A stretch of DNA of 64,000 nucleotides from CAZQFV01 sp964613665 (GTDB taxonomy: Bacteria > Chloroflexota > Chloroflexia > DTKN01), in assembly GCA_964613665.1 (NCBI GenBank), contig CAZTIG010000012.1, forward strand, positions 1 to 64,000, written 5' to 3'. Below the pieces are notes generated by a model. It made no database searches, was not told the DNA's origin, and worked only from the letters and a program-made list of their open reading frames with translations. Every line of letters starts with the position of its first letter. Positions within the stretch are counted from its first letter, which is position 1. This document shows positions 1 to 8,917 of the stretch, in pieces. Made by a program: the position numbers and the translations under genes.

Positions 1-54
1 CCCACAGGCGGCGGCGAGCAGCAGGATCAGCGTGACGGGCCAGAGCTTGCGCAT
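1..54 (-). CDS. Start of a predicted lipoprotein gene (partial)
   Basis: Only the first 18 codons lie in the window. They read MRKLWPVTLILLLAAACG: a basic start, a hydrophobic stretch and a cysteine at residue 17 after AAA, which fits a lipoprotein signal peptide with a slightly atypical lipobox. A strong ribosome binding site (AGGGAGGT) sits just before the ATG at 52-54, and a good promoter on the same strand lies at 159-187. The mature protein is outside the window, so no function can be given. Confidence 0.7.
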   Translation of the reverse strand, partial: MRKLWPVTLILLLAAACG

Positions 55-158
55 GACAGCACCTCCCTGTGTCAACGTGACTGGCGCGGCTCCCGGGCTG
101 TCGACGATGCATGGAAGGCCAGGTGACCCGGTCCCTGCGCCAGGTCCTGACTGGCCTC

Positions 159-187
159 AGTATACCACAAGGGCGGGCGGATGTCAA
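159..187 (-). promoter_or_regulatory. Sigma70-type promoter of the partial lipoprotein gene
   Basis: Read on the minus strand: -35 TTGACA (182-187), 17-bp spacer, -10 TATACT (159-164). This is near consensus and points toward the gene starting at 54. Confidence 0.8.
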
Positions 188-468
188 GTAAATAGCCTTT
201 TTTTGCGGCAACCCCGCGGCGGTGCGTCCTGCCATCGCTGGCCGTTCCGCGGCCGCCCTGGTTCTACGTCTCGCGACTTGTTTCACGCCGGCAGGCTTTC
301 CTGGTGGTCACCCAAGGCTCGTACCCTGGGGAATCGGCTCACCCGCCCTGGGGTACAATCGGGTTCTCGACCCCACAGACCTGATCGCCGATGAGGCATT
401 TCCTCGGGATCTGCGTCTTCTGGTAATCACCAAGGCCGGGGGTAGGGCGACGCACGCGTCGTCCCTAC

Positions 469-497
469 TTGCCCTCGGGGGCAAAGTGCGGTACAAT
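469..497 (+). promoter_or_regulatory. Promoter upstream of the DUF4342 gene
   Basis: -35 TTGCCC (469-474), 17-bp spacer, -10 TACAAT (492-497). Transcription would start near 505, about 60 bases before the start codon at 566. The -35 box is weaker than most in this window. Confidence 0.6.
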
Positions 498-565
498 TCG
501 GCCAGAAGATCACCAGCCCGCGCCTTTCATGGAGGGCCGGGAGCAGCAGCGCACAGGAGGACGTC

Positions 566-853
566 ATGAGCGAGAAACAGCCCGAGCAGCGCACCTGGGT
601 CGAGGAGATCGAGGTCGCCGGCAGCCAGCTGGTGGACGTGGTCAAGGGGCTGATCGCCGAGGGCAACGTCCGCCGGGTGGTCATCCGCCATCCCGACGGC
701 CACGTCATGCTGGAGATCCCTCTCACGGCAGGAGTGGCCGTCGGCGGGGTGATGGTGATCTTTGCCCCGCTGCTGGCCGCCCTGGGCGCCATGGCGGCCC
801 TGCTGGCGCAGGTCAAGGTGGAGGTCGTCCGCGAGGAGGGGGACCGGAAGTAG
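566..853 (+). CDS. DUF4342 domain-containing protein
   Basis: A 95-residue protein matching the DUF4342 family. An acidic/amphipathic N-terminal half contains the family signature around GNVRRVVIRHPDG (residues 33-45) and LEIPLTAGV, followed by a hydrophobic, alanine-rich segment (about 52-80) and a charged tail. Family members are small proteins of unknown function. The hydrophobic segment suggests membrane association, but this is not certain. The ATG follows AGGAGG (555-560) at good spacing. The next gene starts 23 bases downstream in the same direction, so the two are probably co-transcribed. No function is assigned. Confidence 0.8.
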   Translation: MSEKQPEQRTWVEEIEVAGSQLVDVVKGLIAEGNVRRVVIRHPDGHVMLEIPLTAGVAVGGVMVIFAPLLAALGAMAALLAQVKVEVVREEGDRK

Positions 854-876
854 CGCCAGGAGCCAAGGAGGAAGCC

Positions 877-3075
877 ATGCGCACACGTTGGCCCGTGGTG
901 GCGAGCCTGGTGGTGTTGGCCAGCCTGCTCCTTGCGCCGGTCGTGCCGGCGGCAGCGGTGCCCGCCGCCGTGCCCATTGCCGAGACCTGGATCGCCTTCT
1001 CCAGCCTGGAGGATGGCTACGAGGGCATCTGGCTGGTCCATCCCGACGGCAGCGGCCTGTTCCGGCTGACCCAGGGGGCCGACGTCTACCCGACGTGGAG
1101 CCCGGACGGCAGCATGCTGGCCTATGTGCACATGGGCACGGTGCGCGACCTGGCGTTCGGACCGCACGGCCTGATTACGGCGACCGTCGGGAGCAGCATC
1201 CAGGTGGTCGATGTGTCGGGCAGTCTGATCTGGACGCTCGGCACGAGGGAGTGGGCGGCGGGCATGCCGCACTGGAGCTCGAAGGATGACTGCTGGCAGC
1301 CGCAGTGGTCGCCCGACGGCAAAGCGCTGACCTACGCCACGCGCTCCAGCCTTGGCCCCTCCGGCCTCTGGTACGGGCGCAACACCTTCTACCTGTCGCC
1401 GTCCCCGCGGCTCGTGGTGGAGGAAGAGCCGCACGGGAGCTTCGGCGAGCCCGGCAGCGTGGCCATGTCCGACCTAAGCTGGGCCCCGGGACCGGCGCCG
1501 CTGTGGGTGCGCTCGGTGGACGACCCGCCCTCACGCCAACTCGTGGCCTGGAGTCAACCCATCCTGGAGAGCGCCGCCGGGACGTCCCTCCACAACCCGC
1601 GCTGGTCACCTGACGGGCGTAGCCTGACCGCCTGGCAGATCGACGGCACCAGCGGGCGCAACGCGCTGGCACAGCTCTCGGCAGCAGGGAAACCGGAGCG
1701 GACCCTGTTCGAGAGCGGCAGCCTGGTGCTCTACAACAGCGCCGAGTGGTCGCCCGACGGCCAGAGGCACCTGATCGGCGTATCGACCGATCGGCCGGCC
1801 TGGTCTCTGGAGGCGCGCCTCCTGGCCGGGGCCGGGGCGCCGCCGATCTCCGGGACGGCCCCGCTGACGGCGACCGTGCTGCCGGCCGAGCCGCCGCCCG
1901 ATGGCTACCTCTATGTGCTGAGCCGCGGCGGCGGCAAGCAGGCGGTTCTGGCCCCGCGCGCCGGCACGTTGGACCTGATCGGGCGCCAGCCCTGGAGCTC
2001 CGACGGGCAGCAGGTGCTCTTTGTGCGCATCCCCTATCCCGGCCAGGAGCAGAGCGCGCCGGCCGATGCCCTGGGCATCTATGCCGGACCGCCGGGCCAG
2101 GTGCAGCGCATCGTGCCGTTCTACGCCATCGATGCCCATGTGCTTGCCTATACCTACCCGGCCTGGCAGCCCGCCGGCGAAGCCCGCCTGCCTACGGCAC
2201 AGCCCTCGCCGGCGCTGCCGACTGCGGGCCCGGCGGCCACCGCCACGCCGCCTGCCACGCCCGTCCCGACGGCACCGCCCGTGGCGACCGCCACCAGTGC
2301 CCCCGCGGCGGCCTCGCTGGCCCCCGCGGCCACGGTGACGCCCACCGCCGCTCCGCCGCCCCCGGCAGCGGCCCCGGCATCGCCGGGGATGGACCTGCAG
2401 ACCACACTGGTCCTGGCCCTGGTCGTGGCCGCCGCGGGAGCGGCCGTGTTCCTGATCCTGCGCATACGCCGGCAGCGGCAGTCCGGCGACACGCCTCCAC
2501 CGTCCGCCTCCATGGAGAAGCTGCGGGGGCTCTTCGCCAGTCGCCGGGCGCGCCCCGCCGGGGACCGGCCCGAGCACGAGGAAGCAGGTGGCGACCAGTG
2601 GGGCGGGCCGTCGGAACTCCCTGCCGGGGAGCCCGTGCCGCCGGCCGCGCCGGGCGGAGCCTCGGCAGCCGCCTTCGAGCTGCCGGCCCACCACTGGCCC
2701 GGGATTTCCCCACAGCACCCCGGGCCTGTGGCCGGGTTGCCTCCCGTGGAAGAACCGGCAGTCGCCGCGGAGCCGGCTCCGCCGCCGGCCGAGCCGGCCC
2801 CGCCACCCACGCCTGCTCCCGTGCAGCAGATGCTCGAGCAGGGGATCGCCATGGTCAAGAGCGGGCAGTACGTCGAGGCCCTGGCCACACTGCGGCAGAT
2901 GACCTACCTCGACCCGGAGAACCCCGAGGCCTGGATGTGGCTCGGCTGGGCCGCGGCCAAGCAGAGGGACCTGGCCCTGGCCGAGCACAGCTTCCTGCAG
3001 GCCCAGAAGCTCGGCTACGCCGGACAGGCCGAAAAGGCCCTGGAGTGGCTGAGGAAGCAGCCTGCGCGGGGATAG
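877..3075 (+). CDS. Beta-propeller (TolB/WD40-like) membrane protein with C-terminal TPR-like region
   Basis: 732 residues. An N-terminal signal peptide or anchor (about 6-30) leads to an extracytoplasmic beta-propeller of TolB/PD40 type, seen as recurring blades such as TWSPDGSMLAY and RWSPDGRSLTA. A Pro/Ala/Thr-rich linker (about 430-505) follows, then one membrane helix (about 508-530) with an RIRRQRQ stop-transfer motif. A low-complexity cytoplasmic stretch ends in a TPR-like helical repeat (about 648-732, containing NPEAWMWLGWAAAKQ). The layout suggests an outside sensor or scaffold coupled to an inside protein-interaction module. No enzymatic motif is seen. The ATG at 877 was chosen because AAGGAGG precedes it and it starts the signal peptide; the frame stays open further upstream. 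The partner is unknown. Confidence 0.75.
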   Translation: MRTRWPVVASLVVLASLLLAPVVPAAAVPAAVPIAETWIAFSSLEDGYEGIWLVHPDGSGLFRLTQGADVYPTWSPDGSMLAYVHMGTVRDLAFGPHGLITATVGSSIQVVDVSGSLIWTLGTREWAAGMPHWSSKDDCWQPQWSPDGKALTYATRSSLGPSGLWYGRNTFYLSPSPRLVVEEEPHGSFGEPGSVAMSDLSWAPGPAPLWVRSVDDPPSRQLVAWSQPILESAAGTSLHNPRWSPDGRSLTAWQIDGTSGRNALAQLSAAGKPERTLFESGSLVLYNSAEWSPDGQRHLIGVSTDRPAWSLEARLLAGAGAPPISGTAPLTATVLPAEPPPDGYLYVLSRGGGKQAVLAPRAGTLDLIGRQPWSSDGQQVLFVRIPYPGQEQSAPADALGIYAGPPGQVQRIVPFYAIDAHVLAYTYPAWQPAGEARLPTAQPSPALPTAGPAATATPPATPVPTAPPVATATSAPAAASLAPAATVTPTAAPPPPAAAPASPGMDLQTTLVLALVVAAAGAAVFLILRIRRQRQSGDTPPPSASMEKLRGLFASRRARPAGDRPEHEEAGGDQWGGPSELPAGEPVPPAAPGGASAAAFELPAHHWPGISPQHPGPVAGLPPVEEPAVAAEPAPPPAEPAPPPTPAPVQQMLEQGIAMVKSGQYVEALATLRQMTYLDPENPEAWMWLGWAAAKQRDLALAEHSFLQAQKLGYAGQAEKALEWLRKQPARG

Positions 3076-3102
3076 GCGGGCAGCGGTCCCCCGAGAGGAG
3101 TC

Positions 3103-4224
3103 ATGCTGGTCCAACAGGTCGACACGGCCAACCGCCGCCAGGTGCGGCAGTTCCTCGATCTTCCCGCCTCCCTCTACCGGGACGTCCCGCAGTGGGTACC
3201 TCCGCTGGCGGACGATGCCCGGCGCATGCTGGACCGCCGTCGCCATCCCTTCTACCGGCACTCGGACGCCGCGTTCTACCTGGCCCTGGACGAGAGTGGC
3301 CGGCCCAGCGGCCGCCTGGCCGTGCTGGAGAACACGCACTATAACGACTACAACCGCGAGCGCATGGCCTTCTTCTATCTCTTCGAGTGCGTGGACGACC
3401 GCCGGACGGCCCAGGAGCTGTTCGCGGCAGCCTTTGCCTGGGCCCGCTCCCGCGGGCTGGAGCGGATCAGCGGCCCGAAAGGCCTTAGCGCGCTCGACGG
3501 GATGGGCCTGCTCGTCCAGGGGTTCGAGCACCGCCCGGCCCTGGGCATGCCCTACAACCGGCCCTACTATGCGGCGCTGATCGAGGCAGCCGGCTTTCGG
3601 CCCTGCGGCGACGTCGTCTCCGGCTACCTGTACGCCTCTTCCCCCTTTCCCGAGCGCATCCACCAGGTGGCGGCGTTGGTCCGGGAGCGCCGCGGGCTGC
3701 GCGTGGCCCGCTTCCAGAAACGGCGTGACCTGCGCCTGCTCGTCCCGCGGCTAAAGGACCTCTACAACGCCGCCATTGTCGGCATGCCCGACAACACCCC
3801 GCTCACCGACGAGGAAGCCCGCACTCTGGCTGCCCAGCTGCTCCGGTTCGCCGACCCGCGCCTGATCAAGGTCGTGCTCAAGGGGGAGGAGATCATCGGC
3901 TTTCTCTTTGCCTATCCCGACATCTCGGCGGCACTGCAGCGGACCGGGGGACGGCTCTTCCCGTGGGGCTGGATCGACCTGCTCCGGGAGCTGCGGCGGA
4001 CGCGCTGTGTGAACATCAACGGGGCCGGCATCCTGCCGCAGCACCGCGGCCTGGGGGGGACGGCCCTCCTCTTTAGCGAGGTCCGCAAGAGCATCGTTGG
4101 GGGCGGCTTTGAGGTGGCCGAGGTGGTGCAGGTCGGCGTGGAGAACGAGCGCATGCTGCGCGAGCTGCGCGACCTGGGGGTGGACTTTTGTAAGGTGCAC
4201 CGGCTCTACCGGCGCGATCTCTGA
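3103..4224 (+). CDS. GNAT-fold acyltransferase-like protein
   Basis: 373 residues. The C-terminal half carries a GNAT-like acyl-CoA binding region: a beta strand NINGAGILP followed by QHRGLGGTALL (about 308-325), resembling motif A (Q/R-x-x-G-x-G/A). The N-terminal half, with FLDLPASLYRDVPQWVPPL near residue 17, resembles the N-terminus of large YghO-like GNAT proteins common in environmental bacteria. Substrate and biological role are unknown. A ribosome binding site (GAGAGGAG) precedes the ATG. The gene lies 27 bases after the propeller protein and probably belongs to the same transcript. It converges with the minus-strand gene ending at 4311. Confidence 0.7.
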   Translation: MLVQQVDTANRRQVRQFLDLPASLYRDVPQWVPPLADDARRMLDRRRHPFYRHSDAAFYLALDESGRPSGRLAVLENTHYNDYNRERMAFFYLFECVDDRRTAQELFAAAFAWARSRGLERISGPKGLSALDGMGLLVQGFEHRPALGMPYNRPYYAALIEAAGFRPCGDVVSGYLYASSPFPERIHQVAALVRERRGLRVARFQKRRDLRLLVPRLKDLYNAAIVGMPDNTPLTDEEARTLAAQLLRFADPRLIKVVLKGEEIIGFLFAYPDISAALQRTGGRLFPWGWIDLLRELRRTRCVNINGAGILPQHRGLGGTALLFSEVRKSIVGGGFEVAEVVQVGVENERMLRELRDLGVDFCKVHRLYRRDL

Positions 4225-4235
4225 CGCCGGACCAC

Positions 4236-4316
4236 CTGCTCCCCTCTCTCTGCTTTTCTCTCTGCTCTCCCCTCTCCTCTCTCTGCTCTCCCCTCTCTGC
4301 TCTCCGCTCTCTACTT
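4236..4316. repeat. Pyrimidine-rich simple repeat between convergent genes
   Basis: Almost every base is C or T. The tract is built from repeats of CTCTCTGCT and CTCCCCTCT between the GNAT gene (plus) and the membrane glycosyltransferase gene (minus), and runs into the last codons of the latter. It has no hairpin of the usual terminator kind. It may be replication slippage DNA or a Rho-type termination zone, but neither can be shown from sequence alone. Confidence 0.6.
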
Positions 4317-7112
4317 GTCGCCCGTCTCCACCCGCACCCAGTCTACCTCCACCCCCAGCGGCCGGCGATCCCCGCCCAGGCCATAGTCGACCTGTTTCCA
4401 GGGCGCCGCGACCAGCCGCAGCAGGACCGTGCCGGCCTCGTCCGGGACAGCCGTGGCGGCCGGCAGGACGACGCGGTGCTCGGCAAAGCCCTGCTCGAGC
4501 TGCCAGGCAGCCACGACCTGCTCCCCCAAACGGACCTCCACCCGGGCCGGCCCCAGCTCGGCCGGCCGTTTGCCCCCGGCCAGGCGCAGGGTCAGCGTCA
4601 CGGTTCCGCCGGCCTGCGGCCAGGGCAGGCGCAGCGTCCCCGTCATCTGCGTCCAGCAGTAGGTCGTCCCGTCGGGCGCGACCTCGTCCTGGTAAAAGCC
4701 GCCGGCCTGGTAGATATAGTCGCCGGTGCCCAGGTCGATCTGCAGCGGCAGGTCGCCCAGCGGGCTGCCCGGCCCGCTCCACGGCTCCGGCAGGTAGAGC
4801 CCAAAGGGCTGGCGCAGGATGTAGGCGTTGTGCGGCTTTTGCGCCGTCAACTGCTCGAACTCGGGCACAGAGAGCTCGAACCGTTCGAGCCAGCGCAGCC
4901 GCGTGTGCGGCATGAAGAGCCGGCCGCCGTCGTTGCCCACGAGCAGGTACACGGTGCGCCCCTCGGCCTGCCAGCGCCGCACCTGCGCCTCGATGCGCGC
5001 CCCGTCCGGCTCGGTCGGCATGATGACAAAGGCGTTGCGGTCGAAGAGAAAGCGCAGTGGCGTGGCCAGGGTGAACGGGGCATCGCGGGCATCGTCGATC
5101 AGCAGGACGACATCGTCGGGCCCGAAGCGCCCGGCCAGGGCCTCGACCTGCGCCAGGGCACCCTGGTACTCCTGGTGCCGGTAGAAGGGCAGGCCCGTGT
5201 AGACGAAGTAGGCGACCATCGCTGCGGCCAGCGCCGCGGCAGCGGCCCCGCGGAACCAGGCAATCCAGGCGGACGGCCGGCCCCGCCTGGCTGCCTCGTC
5301 GGGGGTGTCGAGCGTGTCCGCCCGCCGGCCCAGCCCCAGCCACTCCAGAGCGTACGCCATGGCCAGGCAGAGGAACGGCACGACCATGGAGACGTAGCGG
5401 CGCATGATGTAGATGTGATGGGGGACGCCAAAGGTCTCGTAGTTGAAGAAGAAGAGGTAAAAGAGCCCCGGCGCGAGCAGGAACCAGGATCGCCGCGAGG
5501 ACTCGCGCGCGATCAGGCCGGCGATGCCGAGCGCCGCCAGGACCATGCCCAGCGGGGAAAAGTACCAGCCCAGCCGGACCATGTTCGCCGCCGATCCCTC
5601 CGGCACGGGCGCCCCGATGTAGCCCTCCCAGGTGGCGCGGTTCTCCAGTGGATGCAGTAGCGTCTGGCCGGTGATGACGCCCGGGCGGACCAGGTACAGG
5701 TAGGCAAAGAGCGCCAGGAAGAGGCCGGTGGCCGCGAGCAGCAGGACCCGGCCCCAGCGCCGCAGGCGCTCGCCCAGCCAGGCCACCAGCCGCGGCGAGT
5801 ACCGCAGTGCCAGGAGCACGGCCGCCAGCAGGACAATGGCCCCCAGCTCCAGGCTCAGCCGCCAGGGCTGCTGCAGCACCAGCGTGCGTGGGGTATCGGG
5901 GTCGGTCCAGTACTCCCGCATGGTCGGTGTCATGAGCGGGTAGACCAACCAGGAAAGGATGGCCGAGTCCTGGATGGGGTGGTGGTAGTAGATGCCGATG
6001 GTGTAGCCGCGGGTGAGCGCGACGAGCTGCACCATGGTGTGCAGGACGAACACTGCCCCGGTGATCAACAAGGCACGGTGCCCGCGGCGAATGCGGCGCG
6101 CCACAAGGAGGTAGAAGAGATAGGGCAGCATGAGCAGCCAGGGGAAGAAGAACTCGACCCGCACCAGGCCGATCATCCCCAGGGCCGCCCCGGTGAGCAA
6201 CCCCCAGAACGGCTCGGCGCGCGAGTCCTCGTCCTCCTCCAGCCGCACCAGCCCGTACAGCGCCAGGAAGAGGAGCAGCTGGGTGGCGCCCTCGGCGGTA
6301 GAGTAGCGCGCAAACCAGACCTGCAGCGTCTGCAGGCCCAGGAAGAGGTAGCCGAGCAACGCTACCCGCGCGCCCAGCAGCCGGCGGGCGACGAGAAAGA
6401 CGCCGATGCCGCCCATGAGCGAGAGGTAGGGGGTCATCAGCAGGCCGGCCTGTACCCCCACCAGGCTGAAAGCCTCCGCCAGCCAGGTCGGGTACAGGTG
6501 GTAGAACTGCGGGACGATGATCGCTTGGTCGATGTCGGCGACGAAAAAGCCGGGCATGCGGATATAGTGGTAGTAGAAGCGGCCGGGGTGCTGCAGGCCG
6601 AGGAACTGCACCCAGGTGCGGTTGGTGTCGTCGGTCGTGGGCGGGGCCAAGGTACCGAGGATGGGGTCGTGGATCGCGATGCTGCCGTGTTGGGCGATCT
6701 GCGCCGCGGTGGCCGGGTAGACGGCGGCGTCGCGCGGCCCCAGGATCAGCTCAAAGGGGCGAAAGGCGAGAAAGCCAAAGACGACCGTGATGGCCAGGAA
6801 GGTCACGACGACCCACAGGGGCTCGCGCGGCCCCTCCGGCCGGGGCCAGCGCCAGCGGCCGCGCCGCCAGGCCAGCAGCCCCAGCACCAGGGAGTAGAGC
6901 GCCAGCAGGGCGACCAGCAGGCCGGCCGAGAACAGGCCTGTCTGGGCCAGGATCAGCCCGACCCAGCCGCTGACCGCCAGGCTCAGGGCCAGCGCCAGGT
7001 AGGCGCGCTCCAGCCAGCTCAGCCGGCGCAGCGGGGCCAGCGCCGCGACCGTGCACAGCCCCGGCACCGCCAGGACCAGCGGCAGCCCGGCGACGGCCAG
7101 GAGGACGCTCAC
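4311..7112 (-). CDS. Multi-pass membrane glycosyltransferase-like protein (GT39/PMT-like)
   Basis: 933 residues with about a dozen hydrophobic segments from residue 1 to about 650. The first extracytoplasmic loop (about 120-180) follows helix 3 and contains GPRDAAVYPATAAQ, a layout like GT39/PMT and ArnT-type enzymes, which move sugars from polyprenyl-phosphate donors to acceptors outside the membrane. A soluble region follows (about 660-780), then a beta-sandwich-like end (about 815-930). The exact catalytic pair is not assigned. The start is GTG at 7110-7112, overlapping the deacetylase stop by four bases (GTGA), so the two are translationally coupled. Context with a deacetylase and PKD protein suggests cell-surface polysaccharide work. 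A different polymerase-type membrane protein is possible. Confidence 0.6.
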   Translation of the reverse strand: MSVLLAVAGLPLVLAVPGLCTVAALAPLRRLSWLERAYLALALSLAVSGWVGLILAQTGLFSAGLLVALLALYSLVLGLLAWRRGRWRWPRPEGPREPLWVVVTFLAITVVFGFLAFRPFELILGPRDAAVYPATAAQIAQHGSIAIHDPILGTLAPPTTDDTNRTWVQFLGLQHPGRFYYHYIRMPGFFVADIDQAIIVPQFYHLYPTWLAEAFSLVGVQAGLLMTPYLSLMGGIGVFLVARRLLGARVALLGYLFLGLQTLQVWFARYSTAEGATQLLLFLALYGLVRLEEDEDSRAEPFWGLLTGAALGMIGLVRVEFFFPWLLMLPYLFYLLVARRIRRGHRALLITGAVFVLHTMVQLVALTRGYTIGIYYHHPIQDSAILSWLVYPLMTPTMREYWTDPDTPRTLVLQQPWRLSLELGAIVLLAAVLLALRYSPRLVAWLGERLRRWGRVLLLAATGLFLALFAYLYLVRPGVITGQTLLHPLENRATWEGYIGAPVPEGSAANMVRLGWYFSPLGMVLAALGIAGLIARESSRRSWFLLAPGLFYLFFFNYETFGVPHHIYIMRRYVSMVVPFLCLAMAYALEWLGLGRRADTLDTPDEAARRGRPSAWIAWFRGAAAAALAAAMVAYFVYTGLPFYRHQEYQGALAQVEALAGRFGPDDVVLLIDDARDAPFTLATPLRFLFDRNAFVIMPTEPDGARIEAQVRRWQAEGRTVYLLVGNDGGRLFMPHTRLRWLERFELSVPEFEQLTAQKPHNAYILRQPFGLYLPEPWSGPGSPLGDLPLQIDLGTGDYIYQAGGFYQDEVAPDGTTYCWTQMTGTLRLPWPQAGGTVTLTLRLAGGKRPAELGPARVEVRLGEQVVAAWQLEQGFAEHRVVLPAATAVPDEAGTVLLRLVAAPWKQVDYGLGGDRRPLGVEVDWVRVETGDK

Positions 7113-8887
7113 GGCTCCGCCTCCCAGTCGGCCAGGGCGAGCTCCAGCCGGACCTGGCGGCCGGCGGGGATCTCGGGCAGGCGCACCTGGTCATGGACAA
7201 AGTCGGCGTAGGCCGTGCCGTCCAGGGTGGCCTGGCGCACGGGGGCCGGCAGCGTCAGTGTCAGGCCGGAGAGGGCATGGTCGCTGCCGTTGTACACGGT
7301 CACGTCCAGGCCGCCCGCGGTGGCATCGGCGCGCACGGCCACGCGGGCGATGTCGTTGCGGTACTGCACGATCTCGGTCAGCGGCGCGATCCACAGGCCG
7401 TCCTGGCGGCGGCCAGTCGCGTAGGACAGGAGCTCATCCCAGGTGGACAGCTGCTCGGGCGAGACGATCTCCTCGGTGTGGGCCCACAGGCTGGTCACGC
7501 CGCGCTCCAGCAGGACGCGGTCCACGGCTGCGCGGCCCCAGGCCAGGTCGGAAGTGCGGCCGGGGAAGTAGTGGTCGGGGACGGCCCACAGCCCGGGGTG
7601 ACCCGGGACGGTGCGCATGTGAAAGAGGTCGGCCGGCGGCACGATCCAGTACTGCGAGCGGCCCTCGGGTGCGTGGTAGGTGCGCGTGACGGCGATATAG
7701 CCCAGCTCCTCTAGCACGGCGAAGCTGGCGTCGCGCATGCCCAGGCTGGCGCCCCAGGGAAAGGCCAGCGTGCGCGCCGCCGGCACGCCCGCCGCGGCGG
7801 CGCTGGCGTTCCACTGCTGCAGGTCGGCGCGCAGCTCGTCGGGCGTGGCCAGCCCCAGGTAGAGGTGGCCGAAGGTGTGGCTCTGGATATCCTGGCCGCT
7901 CTCGATCAGCCGCGGGAGCAGGTCGCCCAGGTACCAGGCGGGGTCGCTCTGGGCGGTGCCGTGGGGGTCGTCGGCGAACCAGGGGGTGGTGACCCAGCGG
8001 TCGTCGCGCCAGCCGTTGGCCCGCGAGGCCCAGGTGTAGGTCGGGTTGCCCAGGAAGGACTGCCCGGCGGTGTTGCCGTCGAGGAGACTGTAGCCGGAGG
8101 CGTACCAGGTGGCGCGGACCTCGTAGCGCTCCAGCAGGGCCAACAGGTTCTCCGTCCCCCGGCGCATGGCCAGGCCGCGCTGCACGGCGGTGGCGGGGTC
8201 GTAGCCGTCGTCGCTGCGCGAGTGCACCAGCCCGCCCATGGCCGTCTCCCAGTCCAGTGTCAGGGCGAGGGCGGCGCGCTGGTAGTCGGGAAAAGGCTCC
8301 AGGCGCACGCCGTCCTCGGCCAGGCGCAGATCGTCCAGGTAGAGGGGATCGTCGCCGGCCGGCCGGACCAGGATAGAGAGGCCGGCCGCGTCGGCGGGGG
8401 CGGTGGCCTCGGCGGTCAGCAGGAGCCACTGGCGGGCGGGCACCTCCAGCCAGGCGCTCGGCTGGCGGGCGAAGACCTCGCGGCGGGTGTCCTCCCAGAG
8501 AAAGACCACCTGCAGGCGGTTGGGCGTGGCCGAGTCGGCCATGGCCTGGAGCGAGAGCTGGTAGCGCTTCCCCGGCCAGGCCAGCAGCACGGCGCTGCGG
8601 GCGTAGGAGGCGCTGCCGGTCAGGCGCAGGGAACGCCCGCCCTCCTGGGGGGTGATCGTCCAGGTGGAGAGGTCGGCGGCCGGGCCAAGCTCCCAGCCAT
8701 CGGGTCGCCCGTCGCCGTCGGCATCGTCCTGGAAGCCGGGGTTCACCAGCAGGTTGCCGCGGGCATAGAGCGGCGGCGGGGCCGGCCGGCGGTACAGCCG
8801 CCACGCCGCCACGCCGCCGATGATGAGCAGGATCGCTACTGCCAGGAGGAACAGGGCGCGCTGATAGATTCTCTTCTTCAAGGACAC
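7109..8887 (-). CDS. Polysaccharide deacetylase family protein (NodB-like), membrane-anchored
   Basis: 592 residues. One N-terminal membrane helix (about 9-28) is followed by a jelly-roll, carbohydrate-binding-like region (about 45-190). The catalytic domain has a Nod-factor-deacetylase layout: an aspartate in LTLDWE (about residue 208) and the metal-binding HTFGH motif (about 333-337). A C-terminal beta-domain follows. NodB enzymes remove N-acetyl groups from peptidoglycan or chitin-like glycans; here action would be outside the cell. The usual second Asp of the TFDD motif is replaced (DW), so activity is not assured. The start is uncertain between GTG at 8885-8887 and a nearby TTG. The gene sits 30 bases after the small lipoprotein gene and overlaps the following gene by four bases. 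Confidence 0.75.
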   Translation of the reverse strand: MSLKKRIYQRALFLLAVAILLIIGGVAAWRLYRRPAPPPLYARGNLLVNPGFQDDADGDGRPDGWELGPAADLSTWTITPQEGGRSLRLTGSASYARSAVLLAWPGKRYQLSLQAMADSATPNRLQVVFLWEDTRREVFARQPSAWLEVPARQWLLLTAEATAPADAAGLSILVRPAGDDPLYLDDLRLAEDGVRLEPFPDYQRAALALTLDWETAMGGLVHSRSDDGYDPATAVQRGLAMRRGTENLLALLERYEVRATWYASGYSLLDGNTAGQSFLGNPTYTWASRANGWRDDRWVTTPWFADDPHGTAQSDPAWYLGDLLPRLIESGQDIQSHTFGHLYLGLATPDELRADLQQWNASAAAAGVPAARTLAFPWGASLGMRDASFAVLEELGYIAVTRTYHAPEGRSQYWIVPPADLFHMRTVPGHPGLWAVPDHYFPGRTSDLAWGRAAVDRVLLERGVTSLWAHTEEIVSPEQLSTWDELLSYATGRRQDGLWIAPLTEIVQYRNDIARVAVRADATAGGLDVTVYNGSDHALSGLTLTLPAPVRQATLDGTAYADFVHDQVRLPEIPAGRQVRLELALADWEAEP

Positions 8888-8917
8888 CTTCGGTCGGCAG
8901 ACGCTAGCAGAGCCGTG

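Larger units (their letters stand above)
55..565. other. Intergenic region between divergent genes
   Basis: About 510 bases without a supported gene. It holds a minus-strand promoter (159-187) for the lipoprotein gene and a plus-strand promoter (469-497) for the DUF4342 gene. A second -10-like TACAAT at 353-358 has no convincing -35 box. I see no RNA gene here. Confidence 0.6.

Noticed and set aside
391..426. Possible 11-residue leader peptide (MRHFLGICVFW) before the DUF4342 gene
   Set aside because: It has no ribosome binding site and no regulatory codon run, and it lies before the best promoter of the gene.
1606..3663. 685-residue open frame on the minus strand opposite the propeller gene
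   Set aside because: It is Arg/Gly-rich low complexity and spans two plus-strand genes with clear domains. High GC lengthens antisense frames.
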